Positions 21,223 to 33,115 of a DNA stretch of 64,000 nucleotides are shown in pieces. Source of the DNA: Isoetes taiwanensis. Taxonomy: Eukaryota > Streptophyta > Lycopodiopsida > Isoetales > Isoetaceae. Below the pieces are notes generated by a model. It saw nothing but the letters and a program-made list of their open reading frames with translations, was not told the origin of the DNA and did not search any database. How positions within the stretch are numbered: position 1 is the stretch's first letter; the number at the start of each line of letters is the position of its first letter. The stretch is taken from contig JAJEKV010000092.1 in NCBI GenBank assembly GCA_021234155.1, forward strand, positions 2,986,561-3,050,560, given 5' to 3'. The position numbers and the translations under genes are program-made.

Positions 21223-22540
21223 CAGTGGTTCACTCACAAAAAGCCATTATTTTTAATTAAAACCTTTTTCCCCAAAAAAAAAAAATTTTGAAAAAAAACA
21301 TTTGCCAACATAACTATAGTGGCTGCTTGGAGTATGCTTCTTATTTGTTTATGTTCATTATTACTCACGTGTATTAGTTGCTGAGGAAATGAGCTTTTCA
21401 CACTAATGTTTGAAAAATCTATTAATCGCAAACAGGAGTCTGTTGCGATCAACTTATATTCGGAGCAATTTTTATCATTGACAATACTGCATTATATTTT
21501 CGAGAGCATTGAGGACTAATCCCTTCATTCTAAACAATTTTACCATTGACACTACTTCTTGTTTGTTTAAGTTCATTATTCAAGTGTCGTTAGTTGTTGA
21601 GAAAATGAGCTTTTCCATTAATGTTTGAGAAAAACTAGTTAATCGCAAACATGAGTCTGCTGGGATCAACTTATATTCTGAACAATTTTTATTGTTGACA
21701 ACACTGCTTCATGTTTTAGAAAGCATAGAGGACTCAACTCCTATAATCTTGTAAAATTGTAGAATTGCCCAAATCTTCAATTGTTTGAGTTGTATAATTT
21801 GATAGGGTTGCTATTTTGGGACAAGTTTGTGGTATGTTCTCTACTACACTACCCTTTCATATTTTGGTTTTTGAGATAAACCTGATGAAACATGAGGGAC
21901 AAAATCTCTTACTATTGTTTCAGTTTTAGGATGGAAGAATCTTAAGACCAATTGCCATCCATATCCTCTGCTACATTTTGAAGAGAGATGTAAAAAGTAT
22001 CTGCATTTGATTTCATCTCGTTCTTGGTCATCGAACACTGCTCCATCATAAAAAAGGGATTTTCCATATCAAGATGCTATAAAAAATGCTATATGTATGC
22101 TTCATTTCCTCAAATATATTTGCTATATAACATACAATGAGAACTAGAAAATGTCACATCACATAACAAATATGCTCTTCCAATGAATCCAAGCCATGCC
22201 CAAAACATTCACTCATCTACTCACATTGCACACCTTTTCTATCTATATTGAGTTTGCTAGGTCATAGACAGATATATACTACTGCAAGAGGGAATTTGAA
22301 CTCATCCCCATTACTAATGATCTAGGTATTAAACTATGAGGTGGCAGCCTTCATGATGTTGACAAGCTTCTCTGTTTACTGTGGCCAGGTCAGACTTGTA
22401 TTTTAGTCTAATATCTCAGCTTTAAGAAGTATTTGCATCACTTTCGTATCTTTGACAACATAGGCTTGTGACTTTACTTTAGAAGGAAAGAAGGGAGGAA
22501 ATTTATTCATGCCTACTGAAAAAGACATGCCAATGAACAG
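21223..22540. other. Intergenic DNA with a ~216-bp direct duplication
   Basis: No gene recognised. Two diverged copies of a ~185-bp sequence lie at about 21,335-21,520 and 21,552-21,740. Both contain GAAATGAGCTTTTC/GAAAATGAGCTTTTC, AATCGCAAAC, and TCAACTTATATTC followed by GCATTGAGGACT/GCATAGAGGACT. The rest is AT-rich with short meaningless frames. Confidence 0.6.
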
Positions 22541-22545
22541 AGCAG

Positions 22546-22618
22546 AATAATAATAATGATGACGATAATGATGATGATGACGACGACAATGATGATGATG
22601 ATGATGATGATGATAATT
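22546..22618. repeat. GAT/AAT trinucleotide microsatellite
   Basis: AATAATAAT passes into GATGAT/GACGAC units over about 70 bp. It lies about 110 bp past the 3' end of the LINE coding region on the minus strand. Confidence 0.95.
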
Positions 22619-22734
22619 CTATTATCACGCCCCTTAGGATCTTGAGATCATGGAGCGACCGTTCCATTTGCATGTTCACTTGTATTTGAGCCAACAACAG
22701 TCTATGTGACTCCACTTTTTTGAAGTAACATCCT

Positions 22735-24765
22735 AGTTTTTTAGGATCTATGTCCAAAATTACTATAAAAATTACGACAATTATTATTATATGACTCGCG
22801 GAGTTCCACATATGCTGTACGTACTAAAAATACATGCTCTTCATCCTCTATGTCTCCATTTGTGCACATGAAACAAATTCGTTCCTGCTTTGGGATACCA
22901 ACCCATTTGCCCATCTCGATCTGAAGCTTATGTGAGCTCGTGCGATACCGTGCTATGGTTTGCTTCAAACTTCGTGAAGTCCCACCCCAATTGATCCAAA
23001 TATACCAACATCGGATTCACCACCTTCATGTAATATGCCATTTTAGTACCAGGCTCGTCCCAAATCCGCATCAATGCTAGTGATTGCCCGTACACCTATC
23101 TCTGAATCTGGCCAACTTGTTCTACATATTCCCCAGCTTTCAGCCCAGTTCAATACATCATTATACCAGCCCACGGATTGACACCTCCATTCCTTTCTTT
23201 GGAAGTCGGTTTTTTGTCCAATGCGGATAACCTATTTACAAAGATAATAGTCTGGATCAGTGCCTCACCTTCCAAAGGTAATAACCCTGCTTTTGCCAAC
23301 ATTATGGGATAAGATATTTGCTACTTAATCCCAAACTCCTTCTGCAAAAATATTTTTTTAATACCCTCAATCTGTTTCCATAATCCTTTCGATAAGGTTG
23401 GCACCCAAATCGAAGCACCATATTGTAGGACTGTTTGAACTAGAGTTTTGAATAGCATTCTTTTCAGTCCCCAATCCTGTAACGATGCCTCTGTGCACTT
23501 CTGGAGCATACCATATAGGGCCTTTTTCCCTCCTGCTAACCGTTTCTTAGTACATTCTTTCCATTTGTAATCTGCACTAAACTCAATTCCAATGTACTTA
23601 TAGTGATTCACAATCTCCAATGCTTCTCCATTGTGAGTAAAACTTGGCTTGTTAACTGTGCCGCATACCATAACCTTAGATTTAGACAGATTTACCTTCA
23701 TCTTCTTTGCTTTGCAAAACTCGCTCAAAGTCTGCAGGTGTTTCTGAAGTACGGTCGGTGTGGCTGCCAATAGTACCATGTCATCCGCATAGAGTAGCAG
23801 TTGGATCACATAGTCTCCTAGTTGAGTTCCTGTAAGCTCGTTTTGCTCCATCCACAATTGCAATTCATCTATGTACAACCCGAAAAGTGTAGGCGACATT
23901 GGACAACCTTATCTCACACCTATTATGCTATGAATCTCGGTTGAGTTATCTGCTAGTCGTGCAATAACTTCCTTGTACATTCTAGATACTGCACCCATGA
24001 ATGAAGTCGGAACTCCAAGCTCTTTCATTCTATTACACAACCCATCCCTTGGTACTGTATCGAAGGCCTTAGAGCAGTCAATAAATGCAAGAAACAATGC
24101 CCTCCCTGGTTTCTTAGCCTTTTCAATGAGCACCCTCAATGTGAGGGAATGATCTAGAGTATTGTGCATCCTTCTGAATCCTGCTTGACATGTAGCTCTT
24201 TTCCCATGTATATCTGTCCATGTGCTCAATTTCCTTTCCAGTAAGCAGCCCAATAATTTGGAGTATACACTTCCCACTATAATTGTCTGGTAGTTACAAA
24301 CATCCGCCTTATCACCTGATTTATGCACGGGACTACTTTGTTCAGTTGCCATGGTCTTGGCAAGCTCTCTTTAATTGGGCATTTAGCTGATTGACTAGTG
24401 TCTACAAGAGTACTTTATCACCCCATTTTAACAATTCTGCACTCATCCCTTCAAAATCAGCGGCCTTACCATTCTTTAATTGCTTCAAAGCCATACCTAC
24501 TTCCTTAACCGCGAATAAATTCTCATTCACATCCATTTCCTCCATCCCTGGTGCATCTCTACAGTAATATATGGACTGTACCAGCCGCAAAAAATCTTCC
24601 TCCTTTAGCCGTTGGTGCTCTATATGCCCACGAAGCTTATTCCAAAAAGTTTTTGGATGCTCGGATAACCAACTCCATAGTTCTTCTTGCCTTTTGGACT
24701 CGTAGGCTCTTTTCTTACCTCTTATGATTGCAATACGACATGGGAAAGGACACTGTTAATATTAC
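22735..24765 (-). mobile_element. LINE-type retrotransposon, 5'-truncated and degenerate
   Basis: Minus-strand pieces in order: 24,720-24,590 (pre-RT, WNKLRGHIEHQRLKEEDFL), 24,590-24,402 (ALKQLKNGKAADFEGMSAEL, the 'LK.GKA.G.D' RT box), 24,352-23,909 (motif A FIDCSKAFDTVPRDGL), and 23,899-23,321 (SPTLFGLYIDEL, catalytic LLLYADDMVLLA, then GYKYIGIEFS-like KYIGIEF). At 22,968-22,741 there is a C-terminal stretch with RYRTSSHKLQIEMGKWVG and a Cys/His knuckle (CFMCTNGDIEDEEH). YADD is intact, but a stop replaces a codon between 23,909 and 23,899 and further stops split the domain. No endonuclease was found upstream of 24,765. Clade not assigned; the layout is unlike the L1-type remnant at 2.4-4.6 kb. 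Confidence 0.85.
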
Positions 24766-24949
24766 TTGAATGAAGAAATTGACAAATACACCTTGTAAAT
24801 ATATCCCTTATATTCTTGAAATAGTCCTCATGTTTCTCTGCATAATGGTGACCACTATAAGTATCCACCATTTAAAGAACATATTCCTACCAATTACATA
24901 TCTATGACAAGGAATATGATTCCAATCTAATCTTAGGATTTACGACGTT

Positions 24950-25625
24950 GAATTCGTACCCGTCGTATAATCCTAAAGTTGAATCGAGACAGCCTGCCAA
25001 GATGCACTTCTTATCATTTGAGAGTGAAATACTATTCACAGAATGACCCAACGCATCTCCATTTTGTCCGAGAAATAAACTACTTTGTTCAGAAAGGCAA
25101 CTATATGACTAAAGATTTTTCACATATTACATAAACTATAAACTGTTCATATAGGAAAATAAAAGAGTGGATTCACCTTCCTACAAGATTATCAAATGCA
25201 CGTATCGACCTGCTAACATTGTCGGCAATTATTTCAAACTTTATTACGACTACAAATGTGACACTGTATGTGAAGGCTTCCATTATCTGTATAAAATCCA
25301 TCCACTCCTTAGGATGTCATTCACGGGCCAAACAAAATCATAGTTCTACTTTAACGACAATATCATAACTAACAGATAATAAATATTTTTGCTGATAAGA
25401 GATATACCTGAATGGGCTCCATGTTATGGAGTCGGCAATCCCACACATGCACAGACCTGCCATATTCGCCTGAAATAATAGATGGAAAGAGCTCGTTGAA
25501 TTTTACAGAATTCACATGCCAAATTTCCAGTGTAAGAATCTCACACAATTCAAAAAAGACCCAGTTAAAGAAGCTAGAAGAGGAGAACTCATTATCATGG
25601 CCTCTGAATTTACGAATCACATGGC
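24950..25625 (-). pseudogene. WDR83/MORG1-type WD40 gene fragment
   Basis: Four exon-like pieces on the minus strand match, in order, consecutive WD repeats of plant WDR83 (MORG1) proteins. About 25,592-25,620 reads VIRKFRGHDNE. 25,408-25,516 reads VNSVKFNELFPSIISGEYGR, then SVHVWDCRLHNMEPIQ, with a GT donor. About 25,190-25,290 reads ADNVSRSIRAFDNLVGR. About 24,955-25,095 reads LGHSVNSISLSNDKKCILAG followed by CLDSTLRLYD. Spacing and splice sites suggest a genomic rather than a retroposed copy. Erosion is clear: the third piece has lost the start of its repeat, and the first and last repeats of the beta-propeller are absent. The 5' end of the minus-strand LINE lies just beyond its 3' side. 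Confidence 0.72.
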
Positions 25626-25639
25626 CTTATAAGAGAATT

Positions 25640-28157
25640 TGAATTACGATAGGATTCAAAAAGAAACAAAAAACAGGAATTTGTGATGCCATCTAAGTAA
25701 ATGCATGACCAGTTCATAGGGATCTTAGAATAAAATAAGCTCCCTCCATGTATTTTTTCAAAGCTGTTTTGCTATAGAACATCACACTTAGGGTATTTTG
25801 CCGGTTTATGTGACCGGAACAATAAAAACTAGAGTTGGCCGAAAGATATGAGATGTGTTCGAAAATAATTGCCCTAAATGAACAAGTGCGACGTGGTACA
25901 CACAATTCGAGCAATCCTGTAGGCAGGTAAATAAACGGAAGCTGAACCTTGTAAGACGCAACATGCCGTGGTGATGTCCTTCCGCATCTCCGTATGAATT
26001 TTTGGTTAATTTCTAATTTTCTTAACTCTCGATTTGTAAACTATAAATCTAATGGTGAAATATCATGCCACATCAGATTTTGCTGGCATGGAGATGATAC
26101 GTGGTAGGCTAGAATTCGAGAAAAGGCTGTAGGCTCGGTAGAGCTCTAGCATGAAGACGATACGTGGATAGGCTAGAATTTGAGAAAAGACTGTAGGCTC
26201 GGTAGGGTTGGTGTGGTGATAAGGTTCCCAAATTATCTCTTTACTATGATTGGTGGAGCGAGAAAATGGGATTTGAATTTTTGTCTTTATTTCCTAGTGC
26301 TTTGTAATTAGAAATGGCGTGCCTTCCTTTCTAGGTCAGACGATGAATTTGGATGGAGTTGCTTCACAAAATTTGCTCTGGTGCAGATAATTTGCACGGA
26401 GTTGCTCTGGTGTAGATAATTTTCTTCGGATAGTTAAATTTCAGTTGTTTCCTTGTTTGCTCGCTGATTGAAGCAAGCAGACAGTGCGTATGAAGGAATC
26501 GGCTTCCTGTTTGTCAAGGCCCTCATGTCTGAGTTGCAAATCATTTTCATGGCTCAGGATTGTGCTCAAAAGGAAACGACGGTAGGAAACAACAGAGATA
26601 GTAGAACCGCTGCTCTAGATTTTGTGGATCTTGGGTTGATCTGGAAATTGATCTAGACTGCAATTGCAGCTCTGCTTATAGAATTCGATGTTGTGCTGGT
26701 TATGCCGATACGTCTATCTCTGTTTACGATAGGTTCATGGCATCGCCTCTCTGTGCTCTTCAAAGTCGCCATGGTTTTCAGTGTGTATTTTTTGTTATTT
26801 GGATGTATTAGTGCATGTACAAATACACGTACATGGAGCTTTTGTTTGTACATGGGTGTGATGTGTAAATATCATATCTCTTGATTTAGAATATTCTTGG
26901 CATTATCTTGGGATCCAATGATCACAAGTGAGCGATAATGTGTTCCCAATCAAACCATATATTTCGAACTTATGATTGTTGAAGGTTATGTGGTGTAGTC
27001 GTATTAAAATAAGTAGAATGCTGATGCTGGCATCTCAGTTTTGCTAAGAAACAGTATAAAGATTTTCACAATTGTTGAGGGCTGGATAGGAGCGCACGTG
27101 AGCCCTGGCAGATGCTGACCTGTGATCGCCATTCTAATTTGGTTCGTTGCAGCTGTTGGGGTCGACATACCAATGAGATGAGGATGCCGCCTTTGGTTCT
27201 TGTTTGCTTCATCTGCAGGGACGGCGTACAGATGAGCGATTGCTTTGTGTGTTTTTGTTTTGTTGCCTTTGTTTTTCATCATGTCCATGAGGAGAGCAGC
27301 GATAAAGGGCAAGGCTCATGCTGCCCATGTGCCCATGCCCCCTGTTGGTTCCATGCCTGTGGAACATCGGTAGCTCTGCAATGATGTCCTAGCATTAATT
27401 CGTGGGACAGGACTTAGAGCAATTGCTGGAGCGGTTCTTTCTGTAGTAATCAATCTCTATTTTTCTTGTTTTGCATTGAATCTGACTGTTTTAGCTCACA
27501 CCCATATCAAATTTTAAATGTATAGTTTTCATGGCATTGGCGTTGCTCGGAGGGAGTTTTTCCAGGAAATATTAAGCGGCCCATTTATGCAAGAGCAAGT
27601 TGAGCATGCAATTCCATGAAGCCATAACTGGCGGGTTTGTGTTACTGCTCAAAATTCGTGTGGATGATGCAATTTAATCCGGGCTCTATGCTGCATGTAT
27701 CATGGGAATTAAACTGGATTGTGAAGCTTCAGATAAGGTAGTTGGAGATTCCCCAGGCTCATGTCATATTGGAATGCTGCTGCTATGTTTGAGTTGTGCA
27801 GTACTACATTGTATTAGTATGACAACTGTATTGTATAGATACCAGTATGCTTCTATACTATCTTAACCCATGGTGTATGATCTTCAAGCGCCCCCTTTAA
27901 AATCGGGTCAACAGGGGCCAGTTTGACCCAGAAAGACTTCACAAGGGTGGACATGATGTGTGGAGAGGGAATATCCCATGAATTATGCCACGATCCAAAG
28001 CCCAAACAAAATAATACAGAGTGAGCTATAAACAAAACATTTTTCCTAAAAAATTTTCCATCTCAACAGGACATTGTCTCATGTTTGGGGAATAATAGAA
28101 AATAGAAACCACCCTAATACCCTACTCCTCTCCGGCGGCTCCATCTCCGTTTCAATT
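25640..28157. other. Intergenic DNA upstream of OLA1
   Basis: No gene recognised between the WD40 fragment and OLA1. A ~62-bp tandem pair lies at about 26,085-26,209 (core TACGTGGATAGGCTAGAATT). Its flanks (TTTCTAATTTTCTT ... GCCACATCAG) have a diverged relative at about 35,957-36,060, so it is probably an old dispersed element. The last 100 bp before the OLA1 start are the likely 5' UTR and core promoter (CCACCCTAATACCC and CTCCTCTCC stretches; no clear TATA box). Confidence 0.55.
26085..26209. repeat. ~62-bp direct repeat, two units
   Basis: Two adjacent units share GATACGTGG-TAGGCTAGAATT-GAGAAAAG-CTGTAGGCTCGGTAG. A related sequence with CACGTGGATAGCTAGAATTG occurs near 36,045. Confidence 0.85.
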
Positions 28158-31134
28158 ATGCCTCCTAAAGCTGCCAAAGGCAAGGATGCCCCAGTGGAGC
28201 GTCCCATTCTGGGACGTTTTTCATCACATCTGAAGATTGGTATAGTAAGCATTCTCTGCTCTCCCAATTTTTATTTCAGTTGAAGCATGAATTCCTATGT
28301 CGCTTCCATTTCTTATCATACCTTCTTGCCGGATTGCAGGTGGGGCTTCCAAATGTTGGAAAGTCTACACTCTTTAATACACTGACGAAGCTATCTATTC
28401 CTGCTGAGAATTTTCCGTTTTGTACCATTGAACCAAATGAGGCCCGAGTGTTTGTTCCAGATGATCGTTTTGATTGGCTTTTACAGCTTTACAAGCCTAA
28501 GAGTGAGGTAATATTTGAATTAATCTTAAAGACCTAAGGACATATTTGGACATGGGAATGTTGAAGACGGGACATTACTCCCATTTATTCGCAAAACATG
28601 ATTATCTAACGAAATTATCAAGATCTTTATGGACCTAACAACTAAAGCAAAGCAAGCATTCGACAATGTCTATCAAGATACATTAGGATTAGCATAGAAA
28701 GGGAGGGATTTAATAGCACTTGTATTGTTTGTGGGCCAATGCTTAGAGGAATCTTTACATCGTTTTAGACTCACTTAATGTAATCTACTGGATAAAATAA
28801 TAAGCATTGAGGAAAGCAACAGCTTCTTCCCCACCATTTGGACGCCATTAGTGATTTCTATTTCCATTGCCTCATGGAAAGGCAGAACCAGTTTCTCGCT
28901 TTCGTAATGTATTTGGAGACTGTCTTTGATAATTAACTTCCATGTCACCCCAATCAACATATCTCTCACTGTTTATTGATATTGATTGGATAGGTATCCG
29001 CCTTCTTAGAAGTGCATGACATAGCAGGGCTTGTTCGTGGAGCACATCAAGGACAGGGTCTTGGGAATAACTTCCTTTCGCATATCCGGGCAGTGGATGG
29101 AGTTTTCCATGTTCTAAGTGAGCACTAGCCTTTTACAATTTGGTAGGAAGTTTATTCGTTTAGTCTAAGAATACGTTGCCTTCGGGCACGAGCAAATAAT
29201 CCTAAACTAGAGTTATACAAAAGATTATCACAGCTTATAGCCTCCCTGGTGGATAGCACATACTTATTCTACAAAAGCTTGCTAAATCATGTCCTTCTCT
29301 AAAGCAGTTCAAGATTCCTATTGAATGCTAATGCGCCTTATTTTTAACAGGCATATACTTGAGTTTTGGTAGGAAAATAATTTGCTATTTTGAATGTGCT
29401 TTCAGGGATTTGAACTGTTTAGCAACAATATGTCCTTACATTTTTTTCTTATCATTTGTGATATAAATTCTGTTAAATAGGAGCATTTGATGATCCGGAA
29501 GTTATTCATGTCGAAGACACTGTTGATCCCATTAGAGACTTGGAAGTCATTACGGAGGAATTACGTCTCAAGGTAACAACACTGCTATTATATAACCAGT
29601 GTGGTGTTATTAATCACGCTGATAAATTTGCCTTAGGATTTGGAGTTTATGGAGAGAAAGATTGAAGATTTAGAGAAGGTTTTGAAACGTAGCAATGATA
29701 AGCAAGTCAAGCTGGAGCATGAGTGTTCCCTTAAGGTACCGTCTTTCAGGCTTGTTGTGACCACCCAACAAACCCTTTCTGTACTAACTGGAACTCTCTT
29801 GTCTGAATCAGGTGCAAGAATGGCTGAAGGATGGTAAAGATGTTAGGCTTGGTGATTGGAAATCAGCAGAGATAGAATTTCTAAATACTTTCCAGCTGCT
29901 AACTGCAAAACCTGTTGTCTACCTGGTAAACTTTTTAAACTATTATCAAAGCACACATATGACAATTGTGGAACTTGGCTTTATGTTAATGCAAGAACGC
30001 ATGTTTAGGATTTCTGATCTATGAGATCATGATTTGGGTTGATTGTTTGACAGGTCAATATGACAGAAAGGGACTATCAAAGGAAGAAGAATAAGTGGCT
30101 GCCGAAGATACATGCATGGTATCAAATTGTAGCTTGATTCTTTTCATTAGCATATAGGAAGCTTTTAAGTACAATCCACTAATTATGAAGTCTATTTTAG
30201 GGTTAAAGACCATGGTGGTGAAAGTATTATTCCCTTCAGTGCTGCATTGGAACAAAAGCTGTCTGACATGCCATCAGATGAAGCGTCAGTTTACTGCAAG
30301 GAGAATGATATCCAAAGGTACGAGCATCTTTATTATAAGTTCTACTTTTTGCTAGAATTGAATATATGTTTTGCATTTGCAGTGCATTGCCAAAAATAAT
30401 CAAAACAGGTTTTGCTGCAATCAATCTCATTTACTTTTTTACAGCAGGTCCAGATGAGGTAGAAACTCAAGCATGTTATCTTCACCTTAGTTCTTTTTCG
30501 AAAGTACTCGTGTACGTCGTATTCAATATAACCATTAACTAGCGACATGAATATTTATGTTCTAGCATTTCATGGGGAAAACATACAATTAATGGGTTTG
30601 CATATTTTGCAGGTCAAATGTTGGCAAATAAGGAAACAAACTAAAGCACCTCAAGCAGCAGGGACTATTCATACTGATTTTGAAAGAGGGTTTATATGTG
30701 CTGAGGTATAATTTAGCATTTTCTATAGTCAGCTCATATTGGATATAGATACAGACTCAGCAATAATTAAATGCAGGTTATGAAGTTTGAGGATCTTAAA
30801 GAACTTGGTTCTGAAGCTGCTGTCAAGGTGCAATCTAAATTTCTCTAGATGCCTTTGTGTTTCGTTTTGATATAGTCATTGACATTGTCATAGTCCTTGT
30901 CAGTCATTACATGGAAATAGCAAGCTCCTGCCATTAATAATACCTTTCAAAGCTATATTGCTTCGTTTGTGTATTGTTCAAACTTGAGCTATTGCATAAC
31001 TAATCTTGGTAAGGTTTTTTCTTTCTTTTCTTTTGTAGGCTGCAGGAAAATATAAACAAGAGGGCAAGAACTATGTTGTTCAAGATGGAGATATTATACT
31101 ATTCAAGTTTAATGTAACAAGTGGGAAAAAGTGA
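28158..31134 (+). CDS. OLA1: Obg-like ATPase 1 (OLA1/YchF), 12 exons, intact
   Basis: Exons: 28,158-28,244; 28,340-28,507; 28,994-29,117; 29,481-29,572; 29,637-29,735; 29,812-29,925; 30,054-30,118; 30,201-30,317; 30,383-30,458; 30,613-30,705; 30,777-30,827; 31,039-31,134. All introns are GT-AG and the joined frame is 1,182 nt, giving 393 aa; plant OLA1/YchF proteins are about 394 aa. The start [10 protein letters not shown] is the family's usual N-terminus. Visible motifs: P-loop [10 protein letters not shown]3 DIAGL, and the altered G4 box NMTE in place of NKxD, which in this family shifts preference from GTP to ATP. The C-terminal TGS domain ends in VKAAGKYKQ-type residues and KFNV. The protein is a cytosolic P-loop NTPase that associates with ribosomes and stress responses in known members. 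No stop or frameshift is seen, so it is probably a live single-copy host gene. Confidence 0.96.
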
Positions 31135-32083
31135 TAGAATCGGCTGAGGTGTTGCACAGAGATTGTAATATTTGGTAATTTTTCATCCCTCTGGTCCTGC
31201 TGAGCACTCCAACCATACTTAGGCTGGAATAAACGTTTACCCTGGGAGTAACTGAAAATCAGCGCTGGAGATGAGTTTTCAGGTGTTAGTGCCATCTGAG
31301 AGCAGGCAGGGATAACGTTAAATGTAATTTTAAGGTGAGCTTTGGAAATATTTATCAAGAGCGAGGACTCTTCGATTTTGCCCCATGCATCATTATTATA
31401 TTCTGATATATTTCATATAATAGGAATAGACGTCTGAATTTCTTGGCATTGACAAATACTGATACAGATATCATGGCAATTATTTCTATACCAGCTCATG
31501 TTATCTACCAAAACATTTATTTATTTATTTATTTTTAAATACTGGCTCATGCTGGCTACCAAGACATTTAATGTATGTACCGTGGCATTCATTTTGGAGC
31601 TCACTTTTTGGCATTCAGTAAGGTTGCTTGAGAACCTTAGGCTCACGTAGGATGTTCCCTAAGCTACACATTGAGCCCACATGGTGTGGGTTTGAAAAAC
31701 ACTCAATATAAAAACGAGGGATTGGAAACTCATACTGTAAAAATGAATCAACCTCAAAAGAATACATTCTCTACGATGCGTTGAAGGATGTGAGAGTTGA
31801 TGTAACCGGCCAGGATAATCCATTGGTGTTGCCTTTTGCTCCTTTTATTCAAAAGTATGCATCAGGAATTAAAAATTAAGGGAGAACTAGCAGTTGGCAA
31901 GCTTGGGGCAAAGGCTAGAAAGATTGGACATGTATAATGAAGTATGCAGTTAAAGAAAAATAGTGGTAAAGAAAAATCAAGAGGCATTATGTAATAGGTA
32001 AAGGCCGTTGAGGCCATTTTTCTGGCGGAAAAGGCTTGGCAGCAACGAGACGAGCTGGCAGCGCCGCTCGCGGCACCTTACAT
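31135..32083. other. OLA1 3' flank and intergenic DNA
   Basis: This contains the likely OLA1 3' UTR (first few hundred bases after 31,134; no decisive polyadenylation signal seen). It is followed by AT-rich sequence without a recognised gene. A short (TTTA)n run lies near 31,517-31,535. Confidence 0.5.
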
Positions 32084-33115
32084 AAAGGTAAAGGGAGCCA
32101 CATTTTGGCCAGCTCGATGCCACGTCAGCAAAGTATATAAAGTTTTATTTTTTTTAATATTTTTTTTCCTCCTTTCTTCCAGCAATACTTTTGTCACCAT
32201 AGCCGTGCACAGAGCTATGGCGATATCTGTTTTGGCATGGGCGCTTGCCTTTTTTCCTGTTGCCATAGCATTTGTGCATGGTTTACCAGTTGCCATAGCA
32301 GATTTTTTTGCGGATCGCCATACTTTTGGTGTTGTTCTTTCTGTTCTTGTGGATTTTGCATTCCGGCAGTCGGCTTTCAGGGTTTTTTTTGGAGTTTGTG
32401 TCGTTGAAGCTCAGGTAAGGAAGCAAATCTGTTAATCTTTTACTAACAGAGTCGTGAGATTTTACTTTAACTGGTTTTTCGTAGATTTGGAAGGATCTTT
32501 TGTCATTTCTAGGCCAGTTTGTGGAGACATTGTTGCAGCTAGTGCAGGTTCTAGGGTGGTGACAGCAACAACCAACTTGAATGGAGATCCTGGGTTCTAT
32601 AAGGGGAAGAACGGTGAAGAGGTGAAGCTTTAATATCTTGAATAGTGCGATTGATGCATGGCCTGAGGCTGCCAAAGCTTTACTGTGTGCTATTATCATG
32701 AATAACACTGTTACTACTTCAGGTGGTTTCTCGTTTATGGCTCCAGTTGCTAATTGCGTGTTCATAACATGTGCGGATGGTCGTTCTGTTGGAGAAGCTC
32801 TGGAATCATGGAAGAAAAAGACATGATCTGTCCTACTTGTTCAGTGGAAGTTGTGTAATACCTTTTTTTTAGAATCATTGGAATTTTCTTAATCAGTACT
32901 CTATTACTGTTTTTGATCAGTGTAATCCTGAATTTCATAAATACAATCAATATGATCTTGAACTTCTGTGCTATTTCTATGTTATGGAATAACGAAAATC
33001 AAGTGATCAATGGATAAATCAACTGACCCGAAATCAACTCACCAGACCATAACAAGAACTATGACTGGATATAAAATAAGCTGAAAACAGCCGAAATGTG
33101 GCCCCCTTTACCTTT
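32084..33115. mobile_element. 1.03 kb non-autonomous TIR element
   Basis: Inverted ends of about 26 bp with two mismatches: AAAGGTAAAGGGAGCCACAT at 32,084 onward and the complement of AAAGGTAAAGGGGGCCACAT ending at 33,115. No convincing target duplication is visible, so the insertion may be old or the edges eroded. Just inside the left end is GCCACGTCAGCA followed by TATATAAAG and a T-run, a promoter-like layout. The same layout (GCCACGTCGGCA, GTATAAAG, T-run, then CCGGCAGTCG) recurs at 36,555-36,640, so the two loci hold related elements. A short open frame (32,205-32,435) follows the TATA-like site but has no recognised domain. Confidence 0.72.
32141..32149 (+). promoter_or_regulatory. TATA-like box in the 1 kb TIR element
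   Basis: TATATAAAG lies about 60 bp inside the left end and about 60 bp before the first ATG of the small frame at 32,205. A matching TATAAAG occurs at the related element near 36,572. Promoter activity is inferred from position and conservation only. Confidence 0.35.

Noticed and set aside
26468-26656. Possible exon upstream of OLA1
   Set aside because: No family match and no consistent splice sites.
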